A DNA stretch of 64,000 nt from Marisa cornuarietis. Taxonomy: Eukaryota; Mollusca; Gastropoda; Architaenioglossa; Ampullariidae. Made by a program: the position numbers and the translations under genes. Under the pieces are notes generated by a model that saw nothing but the letters and a program-made list of their open reading frames with translations, searched no databases and was not told the DNA's origin. How positions within the stretch are numbered: the stretch's first letter is position 1; every line of letters starts with the position of its first letter. This document shows positions 22,565-33,944 of this stretch, piece after piece. The stretch spans positions 2,479,501 through 2,543,500 of the forward strand of contig SMMW01000627.1 of the NCBI GenBank assembly GCA_004794655.1, read 5' to 3'.

Positions 22565-24900
22565 TTTTATTCAGTAACGTAATACACACTACAAACATTA
22601 GTACAAGAGCAGTAGGGTCTACATCAAGAAGAAGAAGAAGAAAAACATCCACTGACCAAGGCAGGACCCCCTTCACATCCCCACCTGTTCACTCCCCTCT
22701 CTCGTCAGGCCTGCTTACTATCAACAACATGGAGACTTTGATGTTAACATATCGTGTGACCATCTCTGTAATAAAGCTACAGTCGCGAACTCAACCTAGC
22801 TCAACGGAGAGAAAGGACCTTGCTTTTTTAATCTACATTTTTAAATAACAGTAATAATAATGCACTCATCATGCGATAGCAATCTATGGGAATCGCGTAG
22901 TCCTACACAGCCACTAACCGACCCACTAACACACACTCTGTCTCGAACACAGATTAAAAAACTTGGAATAAGAAGACGCACACGAAAATTTTAAACAAAA
23001 ATATGTAGACAGTCTACAGGTTCAGAAAGGGGAGGACTATGTCAAGAGATCATCATCATCATCATCTGTTGTTTCTTCGACGCTCTGTCGCCTTATCAGT
23101 GTATAAATTACACATAACCTAACCTGTAACTGTAGCCATCGCCATGGCAACTAGTGTTTTCTCCATCTCACCCTCCCCCGACCCCCACTGTCAGGTAAAA
23201 AAGACTACCCAACCCCCTCCCTACTCCAGCGCAGGGCGGATCATCTCCCTTGAACGCAGGCCGCCCCCTCCATGGTCCACCCATCCAGGGTCTCCCCCTC
23301 CCCACCCACCCCATCGTCATGAATGACAAAGGGAGATAATGCATCACTGCATCGCGTCGGTCTCTATTTCTGGCGCGACCACAAGCGGCGCCCCTTCGCC
23401 TAATCTCGCCTCCCCCACACCCCATCTCTGTTCATCGTCACTTCCCTTTTTGCCACACTACCACCACCACCACTACCACCTACCCACCCAGCCACTCCAA
23501 CCACCGCCGCCTCTATCTGCGCGACTCGCAACAACCGCTTTTGTTTAGCGGCGGACACCCACTGCTTTACACGATGCGATTGCCAGGCCAGGTAAAAAAA
23601 AAAACCTGTCACACTGTTGGGTATAGAGCGTGAGCGCGCGCTGAAATAGAAATTGAGGAAGCCACCACACCGCCATCTTACTACTCGCACTGTCATAGAA
23701 ACCATGGAACATGAACAGGCTGACATCTGTCTCTTAGGTTTGGAAAAAAAAAAAAACTGAAGAAGCTAAAGAGGGGGGGGGGGAGGAAAGCACGTGACGT
23801 TGAGAATTGATGACAGTTACGAAACTACAGTGGTAAGGCATTAAAAATACAGAGACAACATTTCCTTTCGAGTATCAATATAACAGATGTTTATATAACA
23901 TCCTCAGACCAGCCAGGGTTCAGAACAGTAATTTAGACCACAGGGTGCAATGTGTAAACCATAATCCACAGCTGGAATATAACGGGATGAGCGCTACAGT
24001 GTTTATTATTGTTTTGATGTTGACAAAAGGATAGTTTAGATATATTTCCTGACAGCACGGGGCATGAAATGCACTGTACACAACACAACCTCTAGTCGGT
24101 GTGGGTTTGTCTAGTACCTACATCGTGTGAAGGACAGTCGTAATTATGTGTGTGCTTGTATTATGAGATTTCGCTTTTCTCTTTGTCGTTTTGAACAATG
24201 TACAATCATTATTTTCTGCATCATATGTGTATTCTTTCGTTTCTTCTCGTTTTGTGGCACAAAAAGTTAGTAACGGTAGAGTTTTGCAACTTATTTTATC
24301 TCAAACATATATAAGCCACTATCAAAAAGAAAACTCGCAAAAATAGACTAATTTAGATGAAGGTGTCCATCTCCTGAATTTCTAGCTGTCTTCTCTTATT
24401 TTCTCAGATCCATTTGTTTAAGAAAGAAGGAATATGTAGATACATAAATAGGTTCTAAGTACGAGGCGCACCAACAACGGTAGCTGCTGAATATAAAAAA
24501 AGCATGAAAGAAGTTGGTGTTTATCATAGGATAAGTGGGTGGAGTTTTGGACCAGTTTGAAAGAAACAACTCTCTGCTTAGCTGTGCTGAAACTATCTTG
24601 AATTCTATAAATAAAAAAATGAATTGTTGGAGACCAATGTCCGAAAGAAATAATAATTAAGACAGTGAAATAAAAAGGAAAAGATCCTTTGGTGTATTAT
24701 ATAAACGTCCCACGTGACATTGTGTTGTACATGTACTATCATCACAAAGTTTAGAGGATGTTTTCTGAAAAAAAACTTTACAAAAGGAATTAGCTCCTCA
24801 GAGTTCCCCCCACAAAAAACCAACCCAAAACACAAACAAAAAACAAACAAAACTGAAAGATGTTTCTCTTTGATACCGAGCTGTGTTATATAAAGTTATG
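22565..24900. other. Non-coding stretch with short ATC, AGA and CCA repeats
   Basis: It contains (AGA)n at about 22627-22642, (ATC)n at 23049-23066, a C-rich segment with (CCA)n at about 23459-23500 and CpG-containing sequence at 23340-23650. The Pro/Gly-rich frames at 23144-23726 are composition artefacts. A CpG-rich promoter for an unseen gene is possible at about 23350-23650 but not supported. Confidence 0.45.
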
Positions 24901-24901
24901 T

Positions 24902-24943
24902 GGTTTGTTTGTTTGTTTGTTTGTTTGTTTGTTTGTTTGTTTG
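24902..24943 (+). repeat. (TTTG)n microsatellite joined to a SINE tail
   Basis: About ten tttg units lie immediately next to a family 2 SINE 3' fragment (24946-24975). Read on the minus strand, the SINE ends in (CAAA)n. Confidence 0.95.
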
Positions 24944-24945
24944 TG

Positions 24946-24975
24946 CCAGCAACTAAGGCTATATCACGGTGAAAA
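24946..24975 (-). mobile_element. SINE family 2, 3'-end fragment
   Basis: The plus strand reads ccagcaactaaggctatatc then acggtgaa, the reverse complement of the family's conserved gccgtgatatagccttag and ttgctgg block. Confidence 0.7.
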
Positions 24976-25042
24976 TTTTATTTGGATAATATACGTAAGC
25001 GAACGAACATTTAAGACATGGAAAGAAATGTGTGGTACTGTA

Positions 25043-25043
<1 letters not shown>

Positions 25044-25100
<57 letters not shown>
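25044..25100 (+). repeat. (CA)n microsatellite
   Basis: About 28 AC dinucleotides, essentially perfect. Confidence 0.97.
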
Positions 25101-25101
<1 letters not shown>

Positions 25102-25104
25102 GAT

Positions 25105-25600
25105 ACAGACACACATACGTACATATGATGCAGACACACAATCAAAGTGCTGATGTAGACTCTGGAAGCTCATCCCTGTTTCTGACGATTGTGCCTTTTT
25201 TTTTTTTTAAAGAAACCATTAAAATCCATGAGCGCGGTATACATTAAAAATAGAAGACATACTTGCAAAAGCACACACACGCACGCACGCATGCATGCAC
25301 ACACACGCCTATACAACGCATAAACATGAATCACAAGATAATTTTGAAAAAAAACTAGCCGTTATTTGAAACGGGAAAATGTAAATATACTTAAGATGCT
25401 TTATATAAGGAAACACACCATACAAATCAATTACACATAATAACATGATTTATATGAGCAACTTTATTTTCTGATGTGAACTCGCTAGTTTCAGTAAAAG
25501 AAAGAAACTCTGCTAGCAAGTATTACTTCGGACTGAGTTTTGCATTGTATCTCATCGGAAAAAAAAAACAAAACAAAACCCGACCAAAAAAAAAAAAAAA
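25105..25600. other. Non-coding stretch, A-rich runs
   Basis: It holds cacgcacgcacgcatgcatg (25274-25300) and two A runs near 25560 and 25585. No gene was seen. Confidence 0.5.
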
Positions 25601-25609
25601 AACTCCCTT

Positions 25610-26098
25610 CCACAGCGGATGGCGGCCTCTCTGCCACCTCAAGTTATTATGACAGTCGGAATAGTGACGATTAGACACAAAGTTTACCGAGAGGGCGCTG
25701 AGCTGCTGCTGCTTTGTCCGAGTGAACAAATCATGTAAAGTGGCTCGGCAGCCCCTCGCTAGTGGAATATGGGACAAGAGGGTTTTCTCAATCCACATTC
25801 GCGGCATTCATAGCGCGTCCCGTACCGATAGCAAGGGGACAGGCGGGCACGAATCACGCGACACAGACACACACACACACACTCACACGCACGCACATTC
25901 ACACACACGCACACCTACGGACACGCTGGCCTGTGTGGTAACGGCGCAGCGTGGCTGATTGACGGGCAGGAGCGAAAACCGCAGACGACAGAGGTGACAA
26001 AAGGGAGAAGACGACTGGTACAATCTATACCGGCGCTGTTACTGTTCCACCTTGACAGTTCGCCCCCCTCCTCCTCCTCCCCCTCACTCCGTTTACAG
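25610..26098 (+). promoter_or_regulatory. CpG-rich promoter or 5' region of the 26315 gene
   Basis: CpG dinucleotides are much denser here than in the flanking DNA (for example cattcgcggc, tagcgcgtcccgtaccg, taacggcgcagcg, gagcgaaaaccgcagacg). A short CA array lies inside (about 25862-25915). No TATA box was identified. The position just upstream of the only credible coding exon suggests a CpG-type promoter, which is inferred. A polypyrimidine tract at 26060-26090 ending in tttacag (AG at 26097-26098) could be a splice acceptor, so the transcription start might lie upstream in this block. Confidence 0.4.
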
Positions 26099-26314
26099 GT
26101 AGACCGACACAGCTCACCGGTGTGGTGAGGGGCTCACGTCGGCCATTTGAAACCTTTGCCGCCAGGTGTGTGTGTGTGTGGACAGTTAGGTGTGCAGAAT
26201 CGTGTACTACCTGGTGATGTGATCGGCAGTGGTGAGTAGACGTGGGGGAGTGTGTTTATTCACGAACGTGTCCTGAAGGATAAGCGTGGTTATCCAGTCA
26301 GGCCTGATGCCGCC
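26099..26314 (+). promoter_or_regulatory. Putative 5' untranslated leader with upstream ATGs
   Basis: This is the leader before the coding start at 26315. It contains a minimal start-stop pair, ATG at 26217-26219 immediately followed by TGA at 26220-26222. It also contains an ATG at 26307 in another frame, whose 18-codon frame ends at TAG 26361-26363 and so overlaps the main start. The latter has a weak context compared with GCCGCCATGG at 26315. A donor-like ggtgagt at about 26230 means alternative leader splicing is possible. The left boundary assumes the acceptor-like tttacag ending at 26098. Confidence 0.35.
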
Positions 26315-26485
26315 ATGGAGCCTTACCCCGGGGGTAGGCGTGGAGGACTGCATGTGTTACTAGGAACTTTGTGTCTCGTCGCTGCCCTCGTGCCACTGGC
26401 GGTGGGCAGCGTGCATCAGATTCTGTGGGGACGATGTTATGCGTACTGTCTGGAGAACCACCTCGTCGCCGATCAGTCTCTTGAG
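26315..26485 (+). CDS. First coding exon of a secreted or membrane protein (57 codons, partial gene)
   Basis: The start codon sits in an optimal Kozak context (gccgccATGg) and is the first ATG in this frame. The protein begins MEPYPGGRRGG. A hydrophobic core follows at about residues 12-30 (LHVLLGTLCLVAALVPLAVG), so this is a signal peptide with cleavage probably near residue 32. The mature start reads VHQILWGRCYAYCLENH, with two Cys three residues apart. The exon ends ...SLE at a consensus donor (GAG|GTAAGT, intron from 26486) in phase 0. A Cys-pair right after the signal peptide, in the form RCxxxCL, recalls the N-terminus of anosmin-1 (KAL1, a secreted WAP/fibronectin-III protein). The match is only a few residues and other secreted or receptor proteins remain possible. 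No second exon was recognised, so the gene probably continues beyond a long intron. Confidence 0.72.
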
Positions 26486-26491
26486 GTAAGT
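26486..26491 (+). other. Splice donor of the 26315 exon
   Basis: gtaagt directly after gag, matching the animal donor consensus. It defines the exon end and a phase-0 intron. Confidence 0.75.
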
Positions 26492-27775
26492 GTCGATGGC
26501 TGTAGTTTTCTCTGGGTACTCGCAAACCTCTCACATACACTATCCAACTCACCTCCAACTTCAACATGACATGCCTACTACGCCATACCTTATAGGAATG
26601 TTATAGAAGTAAAAAAAACCCTTGACAAATACAGGTAAACCATCAGGCAAGGTAACAAGAGACATGATGATGATGATACACATCTTAATCATGTCACAAT
26701 TGTTTTAGTTCATTCCCACCTGGGACATATGGTGTTGTGAATCTTCACTTTGCCTCAATGTACTTTACTGGAACCAAACATTCAGGGTATGAGGTAGACT
26801 GCTTGTGAGATACATCAGATGAAGGAGAAAATCTGGAAAGAGGAATAAATCGGTGTCTGTCGGCTGCATCAAGGTGTCAGTCTGTTGTTGTGGGAGACTA
26901 AACACACCTAAGCACACCCCTGACAATGGTTCAAGAGGTACAGCTGAGCTGGTTGACAGAGAATCACGTTCATTTGCTTTCATCCAATGTGGTTAATGTG
27001 TTTGTAGGAACACCTAAACACAAAAAAGTAGGGCAGTTGAAATCGAGATACAGGTGCGAAGATATAACTGTCATCCTGTACTTCAGCCTGCGGGTATGGA
27101 CTGCATAACAGGTGGTGCTGGCGCTGGCTTGATCTTCTTGGGTCACAAAGCATCAAGGAAATATAATTTGCACTCACAGTATATGACAATGATGATATTA
27201 TTGCAGCCACAACCACGTATAAATATATGAAATAGATTCATGAACACGTTGAAAGTTTTTTTGTCTAAAATCATCCATCAAAGTATAAAACATACCTTGA
27301 AGACAAAAATTTCTAGTAATAGCCATATTTTCTAAACTAATGACAGTATCTTGGTTGATTGTGAAGTAAGAACACACTTACATAAGTAATAATTCTCATT
27401 ATTTATTCTTGACAAACATTTAGGTAATGTACTATGAATTACCTCCTTAACAACCAGTTCAACCATACCCTACTCCACCCCTTTACAACTAAACAATGTA
27501 ACACAAAGGAAGAAATTTATCTGGAGAAAGTGGAGGGTGTATGGGAGGAGAGAGAAACAAAAAAAAAACAAAGAAGAGAATTGAAGGAAAGTAACCGAGA
27601 GACAAAAGTCTTGCCTCTAAAGATGGAATTTAAAAAAAGCTTTGCAAGAGAAATTCAAATTACTCTCACAGGAGTTCTTTTGTTCTCACATACTTGTTTC
27701 TGGATTAAGGAGGTCTAGATAATAAACGGCTGACAACAGATAAGGAGGTGCAGCTGTGTTTTTCTGCTATGGTAA
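26492..27775 (+). other. Probable start of first intron
   Basis: AT-rich sequence after the donor at 26486. Frames at 26926-27108 and 27434-27718 have no domain signature and no matched acceptor and donor pair, so no exon is called. Confidence 0.45.
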
Positions 27776-27779
27776 AGTT

Positions 27780-27852
27780 TTAATAATAATAGTGAAGATT
27801 TTGATAGTGATATTCACACTCATAGAGAATGTGCTCTTAACGCTTAAAACAT
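27780..27852 (-). mobile_element. LINE 3'-tail fragment (same family as 43079-43805)
   Basis: The plus strand reads taataataatagtgaagatt, then atattcacactcatagagaa, tgtgctcttaacgcttaaaa. It matches the terminal block at 43105-43180 with a few changes. Only about 70 bp of the 3' end is present, a severe 5' truncation. Confidence 0.8.
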
Positions 27853-27929
27853 TCATTTTGATTCTCAAGAAAACATTGAATACATAAACTGATCGTTATC
27901 AGCCATTTTATTTGTGATTGTGTACATAG

Positions 27930-27950
27930 GTGTGTGTGTGTGTGTGTGTG
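27930..27950 (+). repeat. (TG)n microsatellite
   Basis: Ten TG units, followed by catgtgcac. Confidence 0.9.
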
Positions 27951-28309
27951 CATGTGCACATTTATGAAAAGGAGGCAGAGAGAGGAACTTTTTTTTTCTT
28001 TTATTCACAGATACATAACGCATGTAATACAGTATTTTACAATGTGAGAAACAAACATGCACATAAGGTAACATTCTTTTAAGAGTACATCCATCCACCA
28101 AGCAAGCCATACAACAGACAATGTATAATCTTGCACACCAAAAACATGCATGCACCAGTTTGTGTTCTTTTTACATCTCTCACAAATCAAACACAGACAT
28201 CATAGTAGGCACCTTGGATTCCTTCACCCATAGGCTGACATCACTCCAGTAACAATATAAATCATATCCAGACATACATAGATTTTGCTAATCAGGAAGT
28301 CATGTATAT

Positions 28310-29040
28310 ATAAGTATAAAAATCATGTCTACATGACAAGTTGAACTTTTCTTCGTTTATTTCTAAACATGCGTTAAATTTTTCAATTTTATACCTGTGT
28401 TTCAATATTTGAATAAAGGGTTCTAGCTGCGGGATTTTTTTTTAAATCTGCAAGAATAAATGTATGCTTTAGTCAGTAGTATTATTAAGTCAAGAACAGC
28501 ATCTGTCTCTAAGTCATTACTGCCTCCAAAAAGTACAAGATTTTCACTGATAATTAAATTTGGAGCATTTTTACATTTGTCTACTATACAATTTTGTAAG
28601 TTTCTCCAAAAATCCTTAACATATTTACAATTTAAAAATATATGCTGAATACTTTCTTTTTCACCTCTGCAAAGGCTACAGACATCATCATCTTCTAGTC
28701 CCCTGTGAAACAGAATTACTTTTGTCCCCAGAATTCTATGAAGCACTCTGATTTGAAGCCATTTTAACTTGATATCTCTTATATTAGCCATTGCTTTAAA
28801 CATAACATGCCAGTCAACTTTTCTATTTGTCTTTTCATCCCATTTCATCCCAGAGTGAGGAATCCAGATAGGGACAAAAGGAGAGAACATTTGTCATCTG
28901 CATGCTACCTCAGTTTTCATTAAAATACAGTTTGGTTTTTTTTTTCCAAATGCAGACTTTTTGGCATATTTCTGTCTGTAGAATTCTAGGTTTATTATGA
29001 TACCTGCACCAGCCTTAACATTGATGTGGGTCTTTATAGT
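28310..29040 (-). pseudogene. LINE ORF2 C-terminal region with zinc-knuckle (zf-RVT-like) domain
   Basis: The main open piece is 28423-28890 on the minus strand (155 codons). It contains LKWLQIRVLHRILGTK, then CSLCRGEKESIQHIFLNCKYVKDFW. That is the CxxC...H....C pattern with F.W following, as seen at the C-terminus of many LINE polyproteins after the reverse transcriptase. It then reads LFGGSNDLETDAVLDLIILL and YIYSCRF. After a frameshift in an A run (about 28433-28441) and another a few codons on, the coding sense continues as QILKHRYKIEKFNACLE to about 28320. Upstream, an in-frame stop near 28896 precedes Lys-rich sequence to about 29040 that may be further element. The copy is dead. A second copy of the same C-terminus lies at 57115-57356. 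Confidence 0.85.
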
Positions 29041-29044
29041 AAAT

Positions 29045-30020
29045 GACTAGGGGCTCAACCCTCAGTTCATGTGGTAGGCATCCTCTTTCACACTTCTAGG
29101 CTTTGTAACCCTCCCCCAAACCCCTTTTGCACAATTGCATGCATACAGCTTTAAATAGCACATAAGCACACTACTATTTGTGACAGTGTTACAGACAGGT
29201 TTAAGGAGCTGTTTATATGCAGTACAATATAACTGCTCTAAGGCTGGCAGTAAGCTCACAATGAATATATTGCTTAGTTCTGTAGTAAAGTATTTGATTA
29301 CAGTTCATCTGTACTATCTAATCTAACATTGAAATACAATATGCATGTTGCCTTAGTCCTGGCAGAGTTTAATGAAGGAGAAAAAGGGAAAGGCAACAGT
29401 ACAAAAATAGAAGTGGAACACTATAATCAGAAATAGCTTTACATTATTTGATGTTGTCTGTGGCATATCAGTGAAGAAAAAAAATCTTCAGTGACAGCAT
29501 ACTTACCCTTTTTTATGTCTATTGTGCCATTTTGAAATATAAGATCCCAAAGCTAATTTTTGTGGCCAAAAAACTGATTTTGACTTGTTTTGCCGGCTCA
29601 TGCCTCTGCCTAGACTGATACTACAGTTGTAAGGAAATCCGCCAAGACTACAGTAATCCAGTTTCATTGCTCTTTCTGGTTGTAAAAGGAAATATTTAAG
29701 TGCCAGGCTTAACCATATACTAGTTGTGTTCAGTATACTTCCCTGGTCTATGAGTTAGCATATCTCAACTGTTCTACAGTAACATGACCGTGGAATTTAG
29801 CAATCTGACTTATGTATACTGGTAGTTTTCATTATTCTTCAGAATTTGTCAATAAAATGCATTTGAGCTAAAGTTGCTGTCTGTCTGTTGTTGGTAAAAC
29901 TTAGCTTTTTAACTCTTCGGTCAGTATGCTGTTTCTAGAAAATTGCTGTAAAACTTTTTGTCTGTTTCATCATTGAAGACACCTGTTTGTTTATAAAGAT
30001 TTTTGTTTATGTTGGTCATT
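29045..30020. other. AT-rich non-coding stretch
   Basis: No gene was seen. Part could be older LINE sequence upstream of the 28310-29040 fragment on the minus strand, but no motif supports this. Confidence 0.45.
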
Positions 30021-30023
30021 TGT

Positions 30024-30062
30024 CACAATACAATACAACTTTATTTCTCCACAAGGGGCATG
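30024..30062 (-). mobile_element. LINE-type 3' tail
   Basis: The plus strand reads cacaatacaatacaacttta then tttctccacaaggggca. The reverse complement, ending aaataaagttgtattgtatt, is a common 3' terminus of animal non-LTR elements. No coding part was seen next to it. Confidence 0.45.
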
Positions 30063-30064
30063 TT

Positions 30065-31080
30065 TGCATGTCTATGGTCATCATTCTTTCACTTCATTTC
30101 CTATTTAGCAGTCCTTAATAAGATTCTCACCCCTTATTAAAACAACAGATGCAAGATAAAACCAAAGCACTAGACAAAAAGCAGCAATTATATGAATAAG
30201 ATGTATGAGTAATGTCTAGAAACATTTATTGCTATGATCATGTGCTGTAGACATCAATAATGTTGCCTTTCCTACTAAATACTAGCCTGTAGGATACATA
30301 ACTACAAGTATATTGTATATGTGTTTTGGTGGCCGCTGTTTACCAAGATTGTAAATATTTCTGTGTTGAAGAACCGCTTCAAGGAGACTTGTAAAATTGA
30401 CTCAGAGTTTAGCCCAGGTGAGTGGACTTTGCAGCACAGGTGCTTGTATTTGTAAGATGGACTTAAACAGCTGCTCTCAGGCAATATCACGTGTACCTTT
30501 GGCACACCTGTTTGTGAATGGACCTTGGCTCAGGTGTTAAATGGTTCTAACAGATGTTTTTTGAGACCATTTGATGTTATAAGGCTTTAGTGTATGATTT
30601 GTATCCTAAGGTCCAGGTTTCAACATTATTGTCAAAGAACTCTGTAACATAATTATATGTGCTGGGAGGTTTTGGTGGGAGCTATACATTGTATATTGTA
30701 TGCGGATAGGACTGCTGTGTGTGTGTGTGTGCATGCTTGCATATATGTGTGTTCATGCATGCTTACATGTGTGTGTGTGTGTGCTTGCATGTGTGTTTGT
30801 GTGAGTGCGAAAAAGAGCACACATTTTTAAAAGGACGTGTTTGCTAAAGATCGATGTGACTGTTTAAACATTTTAATTAGCATAATAATATATATTTGCG
30901 GAAAGTGTCCTAGAAAGTGTCGTCATTATCCTCTTCCTTCTTTTTGATTTTTCCTCAAACTCCTCACACCTGTGGTGCTCATAAAACTCTGCCTACAACT
31001 ATGTTCATTAATTTTCCTATGACAGCTTTTCCTTGTATTAGTAGCGACTTACACCAACCTTTTGTGCCTTTCACCATCGA
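30065..31080. other. Non-coding stretch, TG patches
   Basis: Impure TG repeats at about 30715-30810. No gene was recognised. Confidence 0.5.
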
Positions 31081-31084
31081 CATT

Positions 31085-31170
31085 TTTGTGGGGGTGGGGA
31101 AGAGCGCAACTTACCTCACGGGTACTGAACCAGTGTCGCCTTGGTTATCCACTTGTTGCCTCCTCTAGAG
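31085..31170 (-). mobile_element. tRNA-like SINE head (family 1-like)
   Basis: The minus strand reads acaagtggataaccaaggcg, then actggttcagtacccgtgag, giving A-box and B-box-like blocks in the right order and about 30 bases apart. The body is not recognised. Confidence 0.45.
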
Positions 31171-31655
31171 TTCACTGGTGACCGCAACAAATGACATGCA
31201 CTCTGTGGTGTCACAATCGCACCGTTGATAGGCCAACATCAGCCCACACCCACCACCACCCCAGCTTCTGACGGCCTCGCCCCCTCCCCCCAATGCATCA
31301 TTCACAAGCTGCCCGCGGGACAATAGACACGTGCAAGTAGGGATGGAGGGCCCCACAGACCCTGCTGCTGATGGCCTCCACTCCCAGCCGTTGGAGATTA
31401 CCTGCAGCCAACGGGACTTCGCGATCCGGACAGGTGCAGGAGTTGGTGTCTAGGTGATCGCAACCTTTGCTTGCGTACACTTGTACGACTGTACTGATGC
31501 AGCTGGGCTTCCCTCCTACCCACTTCCCCACAACGCTTGGGGTAGATTGTAGGTAGACTGGAGTTCTTGTAGCCCAGTGGGTCAAAGGACAGAACTAGGG
31601 CTGAACTAGGGAGAAATCATGCTTAAATTGTGCGTGTTGGTTCCGTGCGTTGTTT

Positions 31656-31763
31656 GTGTGTGTGTGAGAGAGAGAGAGAGATAGTTAATTTTTGTTTTAT
31701 GCCAAGTCAGCAACTAAGGCTATCTCATGGCAAAAACAATGTACATGACTATTCAAAGGTTAA

Positions 31764-31799
<36 letters not shown>

Positions 31800-31815
31800 G
31801 TGTGTGTGTGTGTGT
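31656..31815 (+). repeat. TG and AG microsatellites flanking a SINE fragment
   Basis: TG then (AG)n at about 31656-31682, and again TG, (AG)n, TG at about 31763-31815. Between them (31690-31735, minus strand) lies a family 2 SINE 3' end: the plus strand reads gttttatgccaagtcagcaa, ctaaggctatctcatggc. Confidence 0.85.
31690..31735 (-). mobile_element. SINE family 2, 3'-end fragment
   Basis: It matches the reverse complement of gccgtgatatagccttag and ttgctggctcggcgtaaaac with substitutions. Confidence 0.65.
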
Positions 31816-31819
31816 TTAG

Positions 31820-33940
31820 TGTGTCGGCTTGCATAGTGATCACATTCGAAGCTTTTCAAGTTGGTCACAGTGTTCACTTTTTTTCGTAAATACTTCCAAT
31901 AACCGTACTTCTCACCTGTCCTGTCTCCTTTGTTTCTTGCACTTTGTATCTACTCTTTTGTAAAAGCGCATATCGAGCTCATTGCCAAACAGAGAAAATG
32001 TGCATGAGAATTAAATATGAAAACAAAATTGCCACATGCTGTGTACAGTAGATTTACGATGATACCACGGAGGTACATCTCTGGACTGCTGGTTGTCAAA
32101 CGAGACCAGATCTTAGCCTCTCGTGAAGTTGTAGGATGTCAGGTCCATTTAGCAGTTTATTATCCGGAACCACCAGAAAATTCTTAAATCAACAATAGAC
32201 TTGCAATAAATTTTTTACTTAGTATTTCTTTTTTTTCGGCAAATGTTCTCGACCTCGACTCCCCACGTCTTAAAGTCAATAAACTGAAAACACAACAGCC
32301 CATAAAGTTTGAGGTTTGTACCTCCGTCAGCACGAGACCTCGCATTGTCTGCTCTTCTTCTTGAATGAGGTTGATAGTTAAACCGGAAGCGAATTTGTGC
32401 TTTGGCCTCGTTCTAGAAGCTAACGCGGAATGTGTGTCTGCAAAGCAGTCCAGGAATATATATCCATGATATACCTAGATTAACCTGATTACACGACTGT
32501 CCTCGAATGTTTTACGTCCGCACAGAGTTTTTTTTATTTTCAGAGGAAGCTCTGCTCATGATTAAAGAGAAGTAAAGAATTGATGTGCCAACAGTTACAT
32601 TTTTTAATCTCACAGAAATAACTAACCCAACTATATATATAAATAACTGAAGGGAGGTAAGAAATAGTAACACCATAAAAAGCCAAATATATTTATATCA
32701 AACAATTTACAAGCTGACATAAACAGGTGTGTATATATATATATAGAGAGAGAGGGAGAGAGAGACTGGAGTATATATATATATAGAGAGAGAGGGAGAG
32801 AGACTGTCGATTGCTACTCCAGTCTCGTCAAATAAACGTTTATCATAATTTTATTTTGCGAATATAATTATTAATAAATGCCTTTGATAATAAGTGGCTT
32901 TAAACTGGATGGCATACCCATGAAATGCTTAGTCTCTTCAATCTTCTTGTTGACTTCGATGACAGGCATGCAACAAGAAAACAAGAGCATCCACGGTGTA
33001 CCGATAGTCACTAAGTCTGCGACACTGAAATAATTACTCCGCACAGACAGTCGCCATACTTGTATGCCCACATTCTAAGAACGATGACTAAATAATTAAG
33101 CAGTTGTTGATCGACTTGCACTTTCAAAAGACAGCTTTTGAGCTCCCAATTAGAACTACCGTGCACAAACTATGAAAGGAACCCATGAAAATGCATTTTA
33201 TTGGTCTGTAAAAATTCCTCAGAGAATTTCTGACCTGCTACAGTACTGAGCAAAACACACAGCGGACGACTGCTTCAAATTAAAGGGAAAGGCAATGAGG
33301 AGAGGGATGTCCCTTTGCCTTACCGGCTTGAGGGAACTAGCTATCCGGATTTGTTTGGATTCTGACATTTTTCTGAGTGAATTTCGATTTTGGAGTCAAT
33401 GTTTTGCCCTATTGTGATCCTTGTGCTAGACTCTGTTTCGTGATTATGTCATTTTGTTTCACTTCTACGGCTTCACGATCCGTTGACTAACAGTTCTTTC
33501 TCTGACTGCGCCATTTTCATCTCAGTCCAGTTTCTTGTTTATGCGCGTGGATTGCGAGAGAAACCTTGTGGCAAAACTGCTTGATGACTAGAGGCAGCAA
33601 AAACTGTCTACAGCTGGTTCGACCTACAGAAAGGTTTTTCCTAACCTTTTTTTCTGTTCTCCTGAATGAGTACCCTGATGATATAAACTATTGCAACTCT
33701 AAATCTTAGACGGTAAAACGTGTGACTAGGCTGCACAGACAACTGATCGTCCGTTTACTTCAGTCTAAAGGATTTCTTTACCATGATTTATTTTATTTCT
33801 AGACTTTTTGGATAATCGAGTACAGTATTTAATCATTTGTTAATCATATAGCACTTCACTTTTTTCCCATTACACGCTTTATCCCATTTTATTTTCTTTC
33901 GTTTTGTTTAGCATCTTCAATTTCTCCCTTCCATTATTAT
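31820..33940. other. AT-rich non-coding stretch with a TA/GA tandem duplication
   Basis: At about 32731-32808 a segment of about 40 bp, made of (TA)n then (GA)n and ending in agagagactg, is present twice in tandem. The minus frame 32871-33071 (66 codons) is non-repetitive but unrecognised. Confidence 0.5.
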
Positions 33941-33944
33941 TACT

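Noticed and set aside
23144..23726. Pro-rich and Gly-rich frames suggesting a promoter-proximal exon
   Set aside because: They come from C-rich and CCA-repeat composition. No start context or splice signal distinguishes them.
32871..33071. 66-codon minus frame considered as a possible exon
   Set aside because: No family match and no acceptor or donor pair of good quality.
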